Assembly (NCBI GenBank): GCA_019055375.1
Contig: JAHQIW010004345.1
Coordinates: 1 to 64,000 of the forward strand
Length of the DNA: 64,000 nucleotides
Source of the DNA: Parelaphostrongylus tenuis
Taxonomy: Eukaryota > Nematoda > Chromadorea > Rhabditida > Metastrongylidae
Direction: 5' to 3'
Under the pieces are notes generated by a model. That model saw nothing but the letters and a program-made list of their open reading frames with translations, had not been told where the DNA came from and did no database searches. Within the stretch, counting starts at the first letter, position 1. Every line of letters starts with the position of its first letter. The translations under genes and the position numbers were made by a program. Shown piece after piece: positions 22,331 to 31,609 of this stretch.

Positions 22331-23165
22331 TGTACAAGAGCCTTTACCAGACCACATGACATGTTGGCTCAAATAATAATGAAAAGACTAAGTTTTAGTT
22401 GGGAGATAACTAAGGGCTTTAAACCAGCCGTGCTCGCTATTTTTACTCATTGTTGGTTCAATTTTCAATACTGTTTTTGGAATTCCTTACCAGATGATGG
22501 GCGATAAAGTGTGGTGTCTTCAAGGTGGTTTTTCGTTATCGCAATATCTAACTGATTGGGAATTACTACAAACTCTCCCCCCTTGTCACTAACTGATAGC
22601 TAATTGCTTTAGAATTTATTAGTTCCCGTATTTGTCGCATACCGCTTTTCTGCGCCGATGTTAGGTTGGAACTAAACATTTTCCCGTGATAGTGGTTAGG
22701 GATTCTAAGAGTTTCGTTTGAGAATATGCGAAAATTGACATCTACCATGTCATTTGGTTCTTGCTGCCTAAGGAACGCTCGAGGAAAAGGTGGTGTTGGT
22801 ATTGCTCCTACGTCTTGCTGTTCCTGCTCGTTGTTTGATTCTAGTCTTGCTTTATAGCGGAGTCGGTCTGAGAGTTCTTGTAAATTGCATGCGATAGTGC
22901 ACAAGGTTTCCTTAGAAATGGGTTGCGCTGGTGAGAAACTTGGACCCATTTCTAAGAGAGAGCGCGCATTATCGGAAAGAGACATGCCTCCTAACACAGT
23001 GACCCTTGATTGATTTAGCACATTATTGATGTTAGTTTGACTCTTAGGGCTTTCGTTAACGATGTTGTGGTGTTTTGTCGATGAAGCTGGTCTACGCGAT
23101 TTGCTCAAAAGTTTTTCGAATTTACCTGCATAAGGTTACTTTAGCACTTGACCTAATAGAATCGA

Positions 23166-24269
23166 ATTGCGAAATACAAGGAATTCCAAAAACGTATCGA
23201 AAATTGAACCAACAATGGGTAGAAATAGCGAGCTCGGCTGGTTTAAAGCTTTCCGTTATCTCTCAACTAAAACTTAGTCCACCATCATGTCTCATCTTAT
23301 ACTCACTTATTAAACCTCATAAGTTGGTGTGCCCTGATGTTCTTTTGTCTACTAATCCATCAAATTTCGAAGTTAGACCCATCATCAGCTGCGTAGGCGG
23401 ACCAACGGACAGGATAACGTGGTTAGTCATTAGAGATGTTGTTGAAATAGTTGAAATACCAATAGCTGAAATACCCCCAAAAACACTAAAGCGTCAATTA
23501 GTCCGCAGCCGATTGTATGACCGCCTCTGCGAAACCAATGATTGCAAAGTTTGTCCGAACGGCAGAGACGGCGACTGTATGAGATCGGGTATAACTTACC
23601 TAATCTCTTGCGAGATATGCGGTGATGAGTACATTGGCGAAACGGGTAGACCACTATTCCTCCGTGCAAGAGAGCACCTAGCTGGGTTACGCAACTGTGA
23701 TTCAAAACTCCACTAGGCACGCATAGGGACCAAAAACATGCAGGAGTAATATTCGGCGTCAAATTCACGATCCTCGCACAGGTATCAAGAACATCTGCGC
23801 GTAAAACATTAGAAGCCTTTTGGATACATAACAAAGGCCCGAAAATGAACCGAAAAGAGGAGTGCCTCGTAATCACGCGTGACCTCGAACCATACCTTAG
23901 GCTGATTTTTCCGGCCCGAGTTAGGCACAGCCCACTGATGCACTGACCTTAAGCGGCTGGTTTTCAATTAATAATTGATAGACCCAAATATCAAACACGG
24001 TGAGTGTTTTAAAATGAAGCTTTTACTATGCGATCCAAAACACATCTCTAACGTTGTCTGCTAGGTTTAAGGAGGTTTTTGGCTTAGTGGATTGTGGGTC
24101 AATGTGATCTTTCCTGGCTCTGACGAAGGCGATCCGCCGAAACGTTAGCCACCTCGAATATTGTGTATTCAAGCTGCATTACTAACTGTATTGTTGTATG
24201 CTTCGCTGATATTCAAAAAATAATATCAATAACACCTCGGAACGGCTATACAGAAGAAACTATTCATTT
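23166..24269 (+). pseudogene. Penelope-like element copy C, RT core deleted
   Basis: Begins in the N-terminal/RT-finger region (KLNQQWVEIASSAGLKL, LIKPHK, RPIISCVGGPTDRIT). At about 23430 it jumps directly to the region before the endonuclease (IPPKTLKRQLVRSRLYDRLC). It continues into the cysteine cluster (CETNDCKVCPNGRDGDC) and GIY-YIG domain (YLISCEICGDEYIGETGRP, REHL). All catalytic RT motifs are deleted, yet the join keeps one frame of 213 codons (23075-23716). The frame then shifts at 23716 and the last GIY-YIG helices are read in another frame to about 23890. The 3' region follows with its ribozyme motif at 24116-24150. Confidence 0.8.
24116..24150 (+). ncRNA. Compact hammerhead motif at PLE 3' end (copy C)
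   Basis: Stem I GGCU (24116-24119) with AGCC (24147-24150), core CUGACGA (24120-24126), extra A, stem II GGCG/CGCC with loop AUC (24128-24138), GAA, ACGU, U at 24146 as the cleavage base. All pairs are Watson-Crick. The extra A after the core and the palindromic ACGU stem III depart from the textbook form. The whole block is kept in every well-preserved PLE 3' end in this window. Confidence 0.65.
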
Positions 24270-24365
24270 AGTCTGGAGTTTGTTTGAGCAACATATTCAA
24301 ATGAATTTTTCACCGACTTAAATTTTTTTCCTTAAGAAACCTCTGTTTTACTCTAAATTTTTCAT

Positions 24366-24728
24366 ATGCACAAAATATCCATCCGACGTTTGTTGAGCAA
24401 AGAGAATCTATGTACAGATAGCAAAACCCAAAACTTTATGTGTCCCATTTCTCACGTCACACATCACGTTGTTTCACGCTCGCCAAAAACCGAGGACATG
24501 ATAACTCTGAAAACATTTGAACACGAAATACCTCTCTCACCATATGCTCTTTTATGGAAACCGGCGAAACCGGTGAAAGCCATTGTAAAAAACAACTCTT
24601 GCCTTGCCATGAATAGGGCTTGTACGAGCTCCGATCAAAATCCATTTCATGCTGTTGCATCGGCTCTACTAGGCATGGAGCGTCTTCAGATGGAAATTGT
24701 TCATGACATGCGTTCTCTGTATGCATAA
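24366..24728 (+). CDS. Unassigned open frame, possible exon
   Basis: The later part looks protein-like (EHEIPLSPYALLWKPAKPV, HAVASALLGMERLQMEI) and ends in TAA. No acceptor or partner exon is clear and I recognise no family. It lies directly after the PLE insertion. It may be a real terminal exon or chance. Confidence 0.25.
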   Translation: MHKISIRRLLSKENLCTDSKTQNFMCPISHVTHHVVSRSPKTEDMITLKTFEHEIPLSPYALLWKPAKPVKAIVKNNSCLAMNRACTSSDQNPFHAVASALLGMERLQMEIVHDMRSLYA

Positions 24729-24889
24729 CATATAACTGCTTCATATACATAGCTTTACTCCCAAAGAATCACTAATATTGCGTTCAATTGCGTCTGATTG
24801 GTTGTTTACCACAATTAGGTAAGACCGTCGCCGCGTCTATAGCGCATCGCTCTTCAATAGCACACTGAGTTTGATTTTCAAGCCAGTAG

Positions 24890-25186
24890 TAGGAATGGCT
24901 AGAGGTTAGAGGTCCTCTGCGACGCACACGAGGTCAGTGGTTCGATCTCACGCTCATGGCTCACCAAGCCATCCATTCCCCTTGAGGCGGTAATTTGGTA
25001 CCAGGTTGGTCTCAGACTTGTCTGGGAGGACAAGCAGCACTGACTCGGTTCAGCGGGAGGCCACCGCGAGTCATTGCAAAGGCCACATATGCATTCGATC
25101 ACCTCAAACGAAGTTGAAAATTGAAGGCGAATGCATGGCGCATCCATCGAGGATTGATCAACGCCGAAAGCTTTATCCTAAAACTT
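24890..25186 (+). repeat. tRNA-derived SINE
   Basis: The tRNA-like head is weak at box A, but the box B-like GTGGTTCGATCTCACG is clear. Then come GGCTCACCAAGCCATCCATTC, CTTGTCTGGGAGGACAAG, AAAGGCCACATATGCATTCG, and the tail TTGATCAACGCCGAAAGCTT ending TTTATCC. It is about 300 bp and the best-preserved body of this family here. Confidence 0.7.
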
Positions 25187-25199
25187 TTTAGCTTTAGTG

Positions 25200-26980
25200 G
25201 GACTGTTTAGACGATTTGAACGGTGACTTATCCATGTTATAGTCTCTGTATCTCTTCTAAATTAAGTCAAAAGCGCCGCCTCTACCCAGCGATTGACTGA
25301 ACAGTAGTTATGACTGATCGTCCAAGTTCTCCCTGACTTTAGATTTACTCGAGAGGCCTTTTTAATTGATGTCCAATTTACATTGCACTGCTATTGATAC
25401 ATACATCGCGTTGGTAGATAGAAATCAAGAAAACCAACTTACGCTAAGAAGTGGCTAATTTGTGCGATTACACAGAAAGAAAGACTAGGCTACACAGAAA
25501 GGACACTTAGCAAGAAATGAAATATTGAATTCGCAAACTGGGATCTCCTTGCACCCTCAGCACTTTTTTAAGAATATCGTCATCAAAAACATCGACATAT
25601 ATAAGATTTGTTCTAATAACCATGTACACAACAGTTGTGGGGCTACGGAGAGTGGAAATAAGAGCTGTAAAGCTATGGTGCTTTGAAAGCTTTCACAGTC
25701 AAAAGCTGTCATCCCAGCATAGAGTAGATGACCCACATGAGACTACAATTTACGTTTGAGTTTGCAAAACTTTCTTAATGAGGCGGTCATGAGGGAAGAG
25801 AGAAATCCGGTGCCTCGTAAAACTACAGCGCAAGAGGTTCTGCAACATCCGTGAGAAGACCGGTAGGGGAAAAAAGCAGAATGTTTTCCGTCTCACTTGC
25901 GTACGAAAAATACATGGAATGTTGTGCAAAAGATCTTACATAATTTCTACTCCGTCTTTTTTACTAATAACTGAGTCCATCTATTACCATTCCATTTCTG
26001 AAAAGATGAGCACCTGCCGCAAAGGCTCGTATTTGGAAGACCTATGTGGTCTCTTTGCTGAAAGAAAATACGCTTACGACTTGATCACACCTTAATTGTG
26101 CTAAGCCAATCTTCTCGAGCCCGGTTACTCGCCATTCATCGCAATCCATTAAAGCTGGCATTGCCTCCTCAATGAAAACTAAACTATTTCTTTTTGGAAG
26201 AAGACCTAGATGACAACGCCTTATCACTCGACCTACATGCGTCTCTCCTATAGAAACACATCGTTTTATTTCCTTTATCAACTTTCACAGAATTGGCAAC
26301 TAAGTCACAGTCAGCCATACGAAACTGTGCTGTTTCAACTCAGCCATACGAAACTGTGCTGTTTCAACAAGGTGGATATGATGGCTCGTGCCCACATGTC
26401 TCAATAAATTCTCATAAGAGTACGAAACCCACTTTTGCCTATATCGCACCCATTTGTAGATAACCATTGATTTTACCAAGATAAAAGTTATTACAGAACG
26501 CTTAATTAACCAGCGATTTCTCGTTCAGCATGCAAGAATCCACAATAAGGTATACAGCAGCTTCACATCCATAATATTGTAAACTCCATGATAACATCAT
26601 GGTTAACTCGAATAAATAGTATCCATAATAATACAGCAGCATTCGTCAAGATTCCCAGCCCTACTCTTTCGCTGCTGCACGAACATTAGAGTAGGTAACA
26701 TGGAAAAAAATTGTGGACGAACAGCTACAGCTCAAAAATATCCAAATCGCTAATGTTGTCATATTCAAATCGCTAATGTTGTCCAGTTCTGACCTCATTT
26801 TCAGAAGATCGATATTCAATCTAAAGAGGACAACATTGATGATAAGTCAAATTACGTCTGATGTCTAACAGGAAGAATATTATTGAAAGCTGCAGCTGTG
26901 TTTCTCTTTGGAGAACATGACTCGGCATGGATAGTGACTCCACCAGAACTGATCGAATCTGATAAACGTATAAAAGAATC
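25200..26980. other. Unassigned DNA with short local duplications
   Basis: No supported gene. At 26312-26369 a 27-base unit (CAGCCATACGAAACTGTGCT...) is duplicated in tandem. At 26737-26784 TCCAAATCGCTAATGTTGTC is nearly repeated. The rest shows no recognisable features. Confidence 0.4.
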
Positions 26981-26983
26981 TAT

Positions 26984-27430
26984 CTATGTAGTGAAAAATA
27001 AATGCTCGTCTTTGGGAAAGTGGTTGTGATAATGGCATGACTCAATGAGAAGCCGATCCTGCTTTGACAAGTGAGCGCCAACAGTATTGAAAATATAGTT
27101 AAGAACAATGATGACACCTGGTTCAACTTCCGCTTCTCCTATATTACGATAATTTCCCACTCTAAACAACGCCCCCGAAAATCTACGCATTACAAGCTCA
27201 ACGAGGGAAATATCGCCAATGCTAGATTCTTCTCTTCTGAAAAATCTAGTAGCATGATCGCCGCGTACCTTATCAACTGAGAAGGCAATGCAGTTACGTT
27301 GACGATAGAGAACCAGAAAGAAAGACAAAGCAACATTAGTCGGACTATGACCGGCTAAACCCCTAGGTGGCGCTTTTGAGCGATGACTACCGAAAAAGCG
27401 CGAATTCAGTTTTATAGAGACGTCAAACAA
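26984..27430 (-). CDS. Unassigned 148-codon open frame
   Basis: The longest open frame outside recognised mobile elements in this part of the window. It has a hydrophobic start after GLAGHSPTNVALSFFLVLY and a basic middle (FFRREESS). No family is recognised and no splice structure is evident. It may be a chance frame or an uncharacterised element. Confidence 0.2.
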   Translation of the reverse strand: MFDVSIKLNSRFFGSHRSKAPPRGLAGHSPTNVALSFFLVLYRQRNCIAFSVDKVRGDHATRFFRREESSIGDISLVELVMRRFSGALFRVGNYRNIGEAEVEPGVIIVLNYIFNTVGAHLSKQDRLLIESCHYHNHFPKDEHLFFTT

Positions 27431-27944
27431 AGTTTTAGAAAACCTCCTATAATCAGACTTCTTCGCGTTTAATCTGGCCGAAAATCATGTTGCTGTTTGC
27501 CAACACAAGTGAGACAAACAAGTAAGCAATTTCAGCGTGCGGAAAGTCGAAAAGGAAATTTTTCAGATGCTCGTTTGTTTCACTCAACTGACATGATAAT
27601 TTTATTGTACATTTACCTTATAATATAATATATATAAAATATAATAATATAGAAGCAGAAGATAGAAGCGTGAATATAGAAGTGAATATAGAAGCACGAC
27701 AACTTGAATATCTTTCCTAGCTTTCTGAGTGCATAAAGATTGTCTCAGAGTGCTTGCTTAGACTACTAATTCGAGTTCAGTACTCTATTACTGTGCCTAT
27801 ACTGATATTTGCCATAGTAATATTTGGCCGATTCTGAATCCGCATTGAAAAAAGATACCGAGCTTCTGTGACAGTTTTAATGCACTGTAATGTATCAATC
27901 TTCTGAGAGTTTATGCTTACCATCTGGTTGTTTCTCGTTTTGAT

Positions 27945-28171
27945 TCATTGTTGGAAACCACTCTTTAGGTGAAGAAGTAGTGAGAGACTAAGTACTTGTG
28001 ATGGGTCAATATGTTCGTCCACATCATGCGTTAACGGCGGCACATTTAGCGGCATTCGCTCGAAAAGCTTTAGAGCGGTGGATGGGTAGATGTACCATTC
28101 ACGTCTGTCGCCGGCTTCTCTCTTCAATGGTGGTTCCCGAATCACTTGCGGGATTGACAGTGAATCGACTC
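27945..28171 (-). CDS. Probable terminal exon of an unrecognised gene
   Basis: On the minus strand, a GGATTTGCAG acceptor is followed by an open frame of ~75 codons ending TGA at 27945. It has balanced, protein-like composition: DSLSIPQVIREPPLKREAGD, REWYIYPSTALKLFERMP, DVDEHIDPSQVLSLSLLLHL. It looks more like a genuine coding exon than most open frames here. No upstream exon was identified on the minus strand before the RTE insertions. I do not recognise the family. Confidence 0.4.
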
Positions 28172-28574
28172 CTGCAAATCCGACATTGAGCGATAAGTTT
28201 CAGTTCACAGTCTAGTGATTATAATTATAATCTAGAAATGAAAGAACCAGATAACAACGATGAATTCGCTGTGTCACAATATTCTTTTGCTGCACTTTCC
28301 ATCTTGGTTATCCCACGACTTAAGAAGAAATCGTCCCAACCAGCATTCAACGCATTCACAACAAAGAAAAAAATCTCAAACAGCAACTGAACCCACACAC
28401 AAGGCGATTTTACTGATTAGCAGATTCGAAAAAGGAATTGAATAGAGGAAATACTGGTGTCCGCACACTAGCTACTGATGAGTGATGTGAAAGAAGTTCC
28501 GAGAGCAACTACCTAGTCAACCCCGGCATTCTTCAGTACTTTTCAGACTTATTTTGTAAGCCAGACACGAGCTT

Positions 28575-28760
28575 TTGGTAAATCATATACCCTGACAGCC
28601 GACGTTTCGGTTTTCGACTTCTTTAGAACCTGGAAAGGTAAGGTTATCCACAGCACAGCCAACAAACATCTTTGGTACAGAAACAGAAAAATTCACCAAA
28701 CCTAGATTTCAATCTCATCAGACGCAGAACAACCTTTCAACGCACTCACTCTGGCTACAA
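28575..28760 (-). repeat. Decayed Penelope-like element 3' end
   Basis: CAGCCGACGTTTCGGTTTTCGACTTCTTTAG-type sequence followed by ACCTGGAAAGGTAAGGTTAT and CCTAGATTTCAATC matches the PLE 3' region at 42.9 kb in the same orientation. The ribozyme core within it is mutated (CUAAAGA in place of CUGANGA). Confidence 0.5.
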
Positions 28761-28904
28761 AAAATACACAAAATGGCAGTCTCGTACAGATAAGGCGAAA
28801 ACGGATAACTTTAGCTGCCAGGATAAAGTGAATAGTGAAAAGCTCGTATCCGGCCTACAAAAAAAAACTGAGTATTATGTGAAATGCCACAGACCTCCCT
28901 CTTT

Positions 28905-31600
28905 GCGAGATCCCTCCCGGTTTGTCGCGAGGGCACGTGTCGCGTCCCCAGGTGGTGGATAGGGGAATAAACGTTAACCAAAAGCGATCATGTGCTTCCC
29001 AGAGACGCGGCTGGATTCGGGGGATAAGCTATCTGCTTCTGCAGCGCCGACTTAACAAAACTCTATTTCTACAAGTCAGCCAAAAGCATACACTCAAGCG
29101 ATTGACAAGTACAAGGGAGGCGGTTAGGAGTCACCTCCAACAAATAAGCTCCTCCCGCTCCTCCGAGAGAGACTGGCAAGCTACTCGTGAGTACCCAGCC
29201 CCCACGCTTAGAGCCTGACAAGCTATACGTTGGGTATCAATGCCAAAAACAGTAACAAATATGGGCCCCATTACCCTAAATCCGAAAGAGCCCCTGGCAC
29301 GACAGCGCCAGGTAGGACGAGTACGGAGAGGATGCAAATATCTCAGGGCCAAACTAGGCCACCAAGATCGAAACGGATTAAAACGACCATGTGTACCTTC
29401 AATGTAAGAACCCTTGCTCACGAATCCGCTGTAGGAGATCTACTGATTAAAGCAAGAAGAATAAGATACGACGTGATTGGCCTGGCTGAGGCGAGAAGGC
29501 GCCATCTTTTTCAAGCTGTTTATGACACCGGAGATGAACTGTTCCTTGGAACATACGATAGCAGAGGTGTCGGCGGCGTTGGAGTCCTCGTCAAATCGAA
29601 TTTGACCGTAAACATCGATTCGTTTGAATAACTCACAACCCATATCGGACGATCACGATTGAAACGAAGTGGTTCTATGCTGGCTTTGACCATCTTCGTT
29701 GCTTACCACCATTATCAAGCCATGACGAAGACGAGGTCGAAGCGTTTTATATGGACTTCGAAAATTCTTCAGAGAAGATCACACATTCTTCATGGTCATT
29801 GTCGGAGATTTTAATGCAAAAATTGGACCTAGAGGGACGCCTGAAGATCGCCACGTTGGACGCACGGACTAGAATGGAATGAAAAGGATGAGAGGCTATC
29901 TGAGTTTATCATGACGACCCAAACCATCCAAGGTAGCTTACAAATCCAAAAGTCCTCACTCTCAGCGATGGACGTAGGAACCTCGCAATGGAGATTACCA
30001 TAACGAAATAAACCCCAACTAAGTAAATCAAAAGTTTTGCTTGAGCGATGTCGCTGTTGTTCCTAAGTTCTACGAGGGATCAGATCCTCGCCTCCTTCGC
30101 GCAACGTTCCGTTTGTCGCGGAGAGGAGATAGCGGCGAAATTCAAACAACGAAGTTTTAGAAAAGCAATAAATTGGGATGTCATAAAATCATTAGTCGGC
30201 TTTTGGGAAGATACCGTTGTCGACAACACTGACGAAGAATACGATCGGGTCGTTGAATATCTTTGACTATCTTCACGTTAGCGCTACGAAAGTCAAGAGC
30301 CCTAAGGTCACGAAGAGACGCTTGTCTCCGCAGACACTCGAGCTGATAGGTCAACGTGAAATCGCACGAGCTACAGGCAACCGAAACCTCACGTCCGAAC
30401 TTGCGGAACGCTGCAGAGAAGCGATTGAAGAAGACCTCAAAGAGAGACGAGCAGCAATTATGGCAGAAGATGCAAAAGCTGGGAAGAGCATTTGCAAAGC
30501 CAAGCGAGGCTTCGCAACTATAAGACCAAGATGATTGCACTCCGATGCTCTAACGGGACACTTACAGCTTCCAGAAGGTCTATGGAGAAAACCATTCACT
30601 AGTACTACTCGGATCTCTTCGCTATCCATGTCCTATTACCGTCATATAAATTGAAAGAGGATGAATATGTGGTTCCACCGGTCCTTCCTTCCAGAGTCCG
30701 ACATGCTATATTGTCGGTGAAGAACAGAACAACACCCGGTCCGGACAGGATTAGACCAGAGCACCGGAAGAACCTGCCGCCAGTTCTCATCAACACCCTG
30801 GCTCGGCTCTTCACTCGCTACATCTCAGAATGTAAGGTCCCCATTCAGTGGATACCAGCAAGACCGTATTGTTGTTCTAAAAGGGGAGACCTTCGCGACA
30901 TAGGCAATTATCGCCCAGTCTGCTTCCTGTCCGTTGTCTATAAACTCTTTACTCGAGTCATCCCAAACAGGATTGACAGAACACTGGACGAAGGACAGCC
31001 ATGCGAACAAGCAGGGTTCCGAAAAGGATTTAGTACCATAGACCTCATCCACACGATCACAAGACTCATTGAAGTTTCACGAGAGTACAAGCAACCACTC
31101 CGTCTCACTTTTATCGATCTGAAAAAAGCATTTGATTCAGTGGAATCAGAAACGGTTATAGAGGCTCTGGATAACCAGGGCGTCCCTACTCGGTACATAA
31201 TGATCCTTCGTGAGCTTTATAAATATTACACGACTCAAATATCTCCATTCTACAACAACATCACCATTGACGTAAGAAGATGGATTTGACAAGGCGATAC
31301 AATTTTGTCAAAACTATTCACTGCCATCTCACAAAACGTCATGCGAACACTAGAATGGGACAACATGGGAGTGAAAACTGACGGGCGACAATTGAACCAT
31401 CTTCGCTTTGCTGACGACATCGTTCTCATAACACCAAACATCAGCCAAGCGGAGCGAATGTATTGAATCGGTTTCAACATCGCCTCCGAATCAGCTGAAA
31501 GGAAATCCGACTGCTAGGACGGATGCCGAACAAATTTCTTGGAAACGACATCATCAAGATCTGAAAACGCCCTTGTAAGGTTAAGTCAAGTATCCTAGGA
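28905..31600 (+). mobile_element. RTE-family non-LTR retrotransposon, copy 1 (degenerate)
   Basis: After a ~450-bp leader, an endonuclease-like region reads TMCTFNVRTLAHESAVGDLL, YDVIGLAEARR and GVGGVGVLVKSNL (29388-29630). A stop follows and several frameshifts occur to about 30200. A linker rich in arginine and glutamate (ELAERCREAIEEDLKERRAA) leads to the RT: TTPGPDRIRPEH, GDLRDIGNYRPVCFLSVVYK, then EQAGFRKGFSTIDLIHTI, then FIDLKKAFDSV (motif A). The frame breaks at 31289, but LRFADDIVLITP (motif C) is preserved at about 31400. The end is lost where the next element begins. It copies itself by target-primed reverse transcription in active relatives. This copy is dead. Confidence 0.85.
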
Positions 31601-31609
31601 ATATCGATA

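Larger units (their letters stand above)
21931..22384. mobile_element. Nested small element with two canonical hammerheads
   Basis: It interrupts PLE copy A between codons for LKLS and SLPSCP. The 13-bp AGACTAAGTTTTA is present on both sides (21918-21930, 22385-22397), a target-site duplication. About 120 bp at each end are near-perfect inverted repeats (TTCATTATTATTTGAGCCAA inward through the ribozyme). The left arm extends ~50 bp further outward. The ~180-bp centre is non-coding. It looks like two copies of a short ribozyme-bearing unit fused head to head. Confidence 0.75.
20005..23165 (-). pseudogene. Penelope-like retroelement copy A (RT plus GIY-YIG)
   Basis: Read on the minus strand. 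The N-terminal part at 23108-22400 includes NARSLLEMGPSFSPAQPIS and ends GEFVVIPN...LKLSL. After a nested insertion comes the RT: KTHK, RPIISCVGGPTDR, then SFDVTALYTNV (motif A). The frame is lost right after YCRYI, where YIDD should be. The C-terminus has the cysteine cluster and GIY-YIG endonuclease: a Y-L/I-C strand, HIGETGRPLFLRVKEHL (YIG is HIG here), then TILAQESKTSARK. The 3' region at 20005-20390 carries a ribozyme motif. PLEs copy RNA at a nick made by the GIY-YIG enzyme. Several frameshifts make this copy inactive. Confidence 0.85.
20005..24269. mobile_element. Head-to-head Penelope-like element pair, one insertion
   Basis: Two PLE copies in opposite orientation meet near 23165: a long minus copy on the left and a short plus copy on the right. 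Their 3' ends point outward, and the outer ~800 bp on each side are inverted repeats of each other. The 12-bp sequence AGTCTGGAGTTT occurs immediately outside both ends (19993-20004 and 24270-24281), as expected for a target-site duplication around the whole pair. The pair therefore integrated as a unit. A third, unrelated-looking insertion sits inside the left copy (21931-22384). Confidence 0.75.

Noticed and set aside
26312..26369. Tandem 27-base repeat considered as the start of a CRISPR-like or satellite array
   Set aside because: Only two copies, directly adjacent, in eukaryotic DNA. A simple local duplication.
30181..31198. Minus-strand frames across the RTE element (30181-30540, 30351-30629, 30605-30814, 30825-31052, 30938-31198)
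   Set aside because: All are antisense to the RTE linker and RT region on the plus strand.
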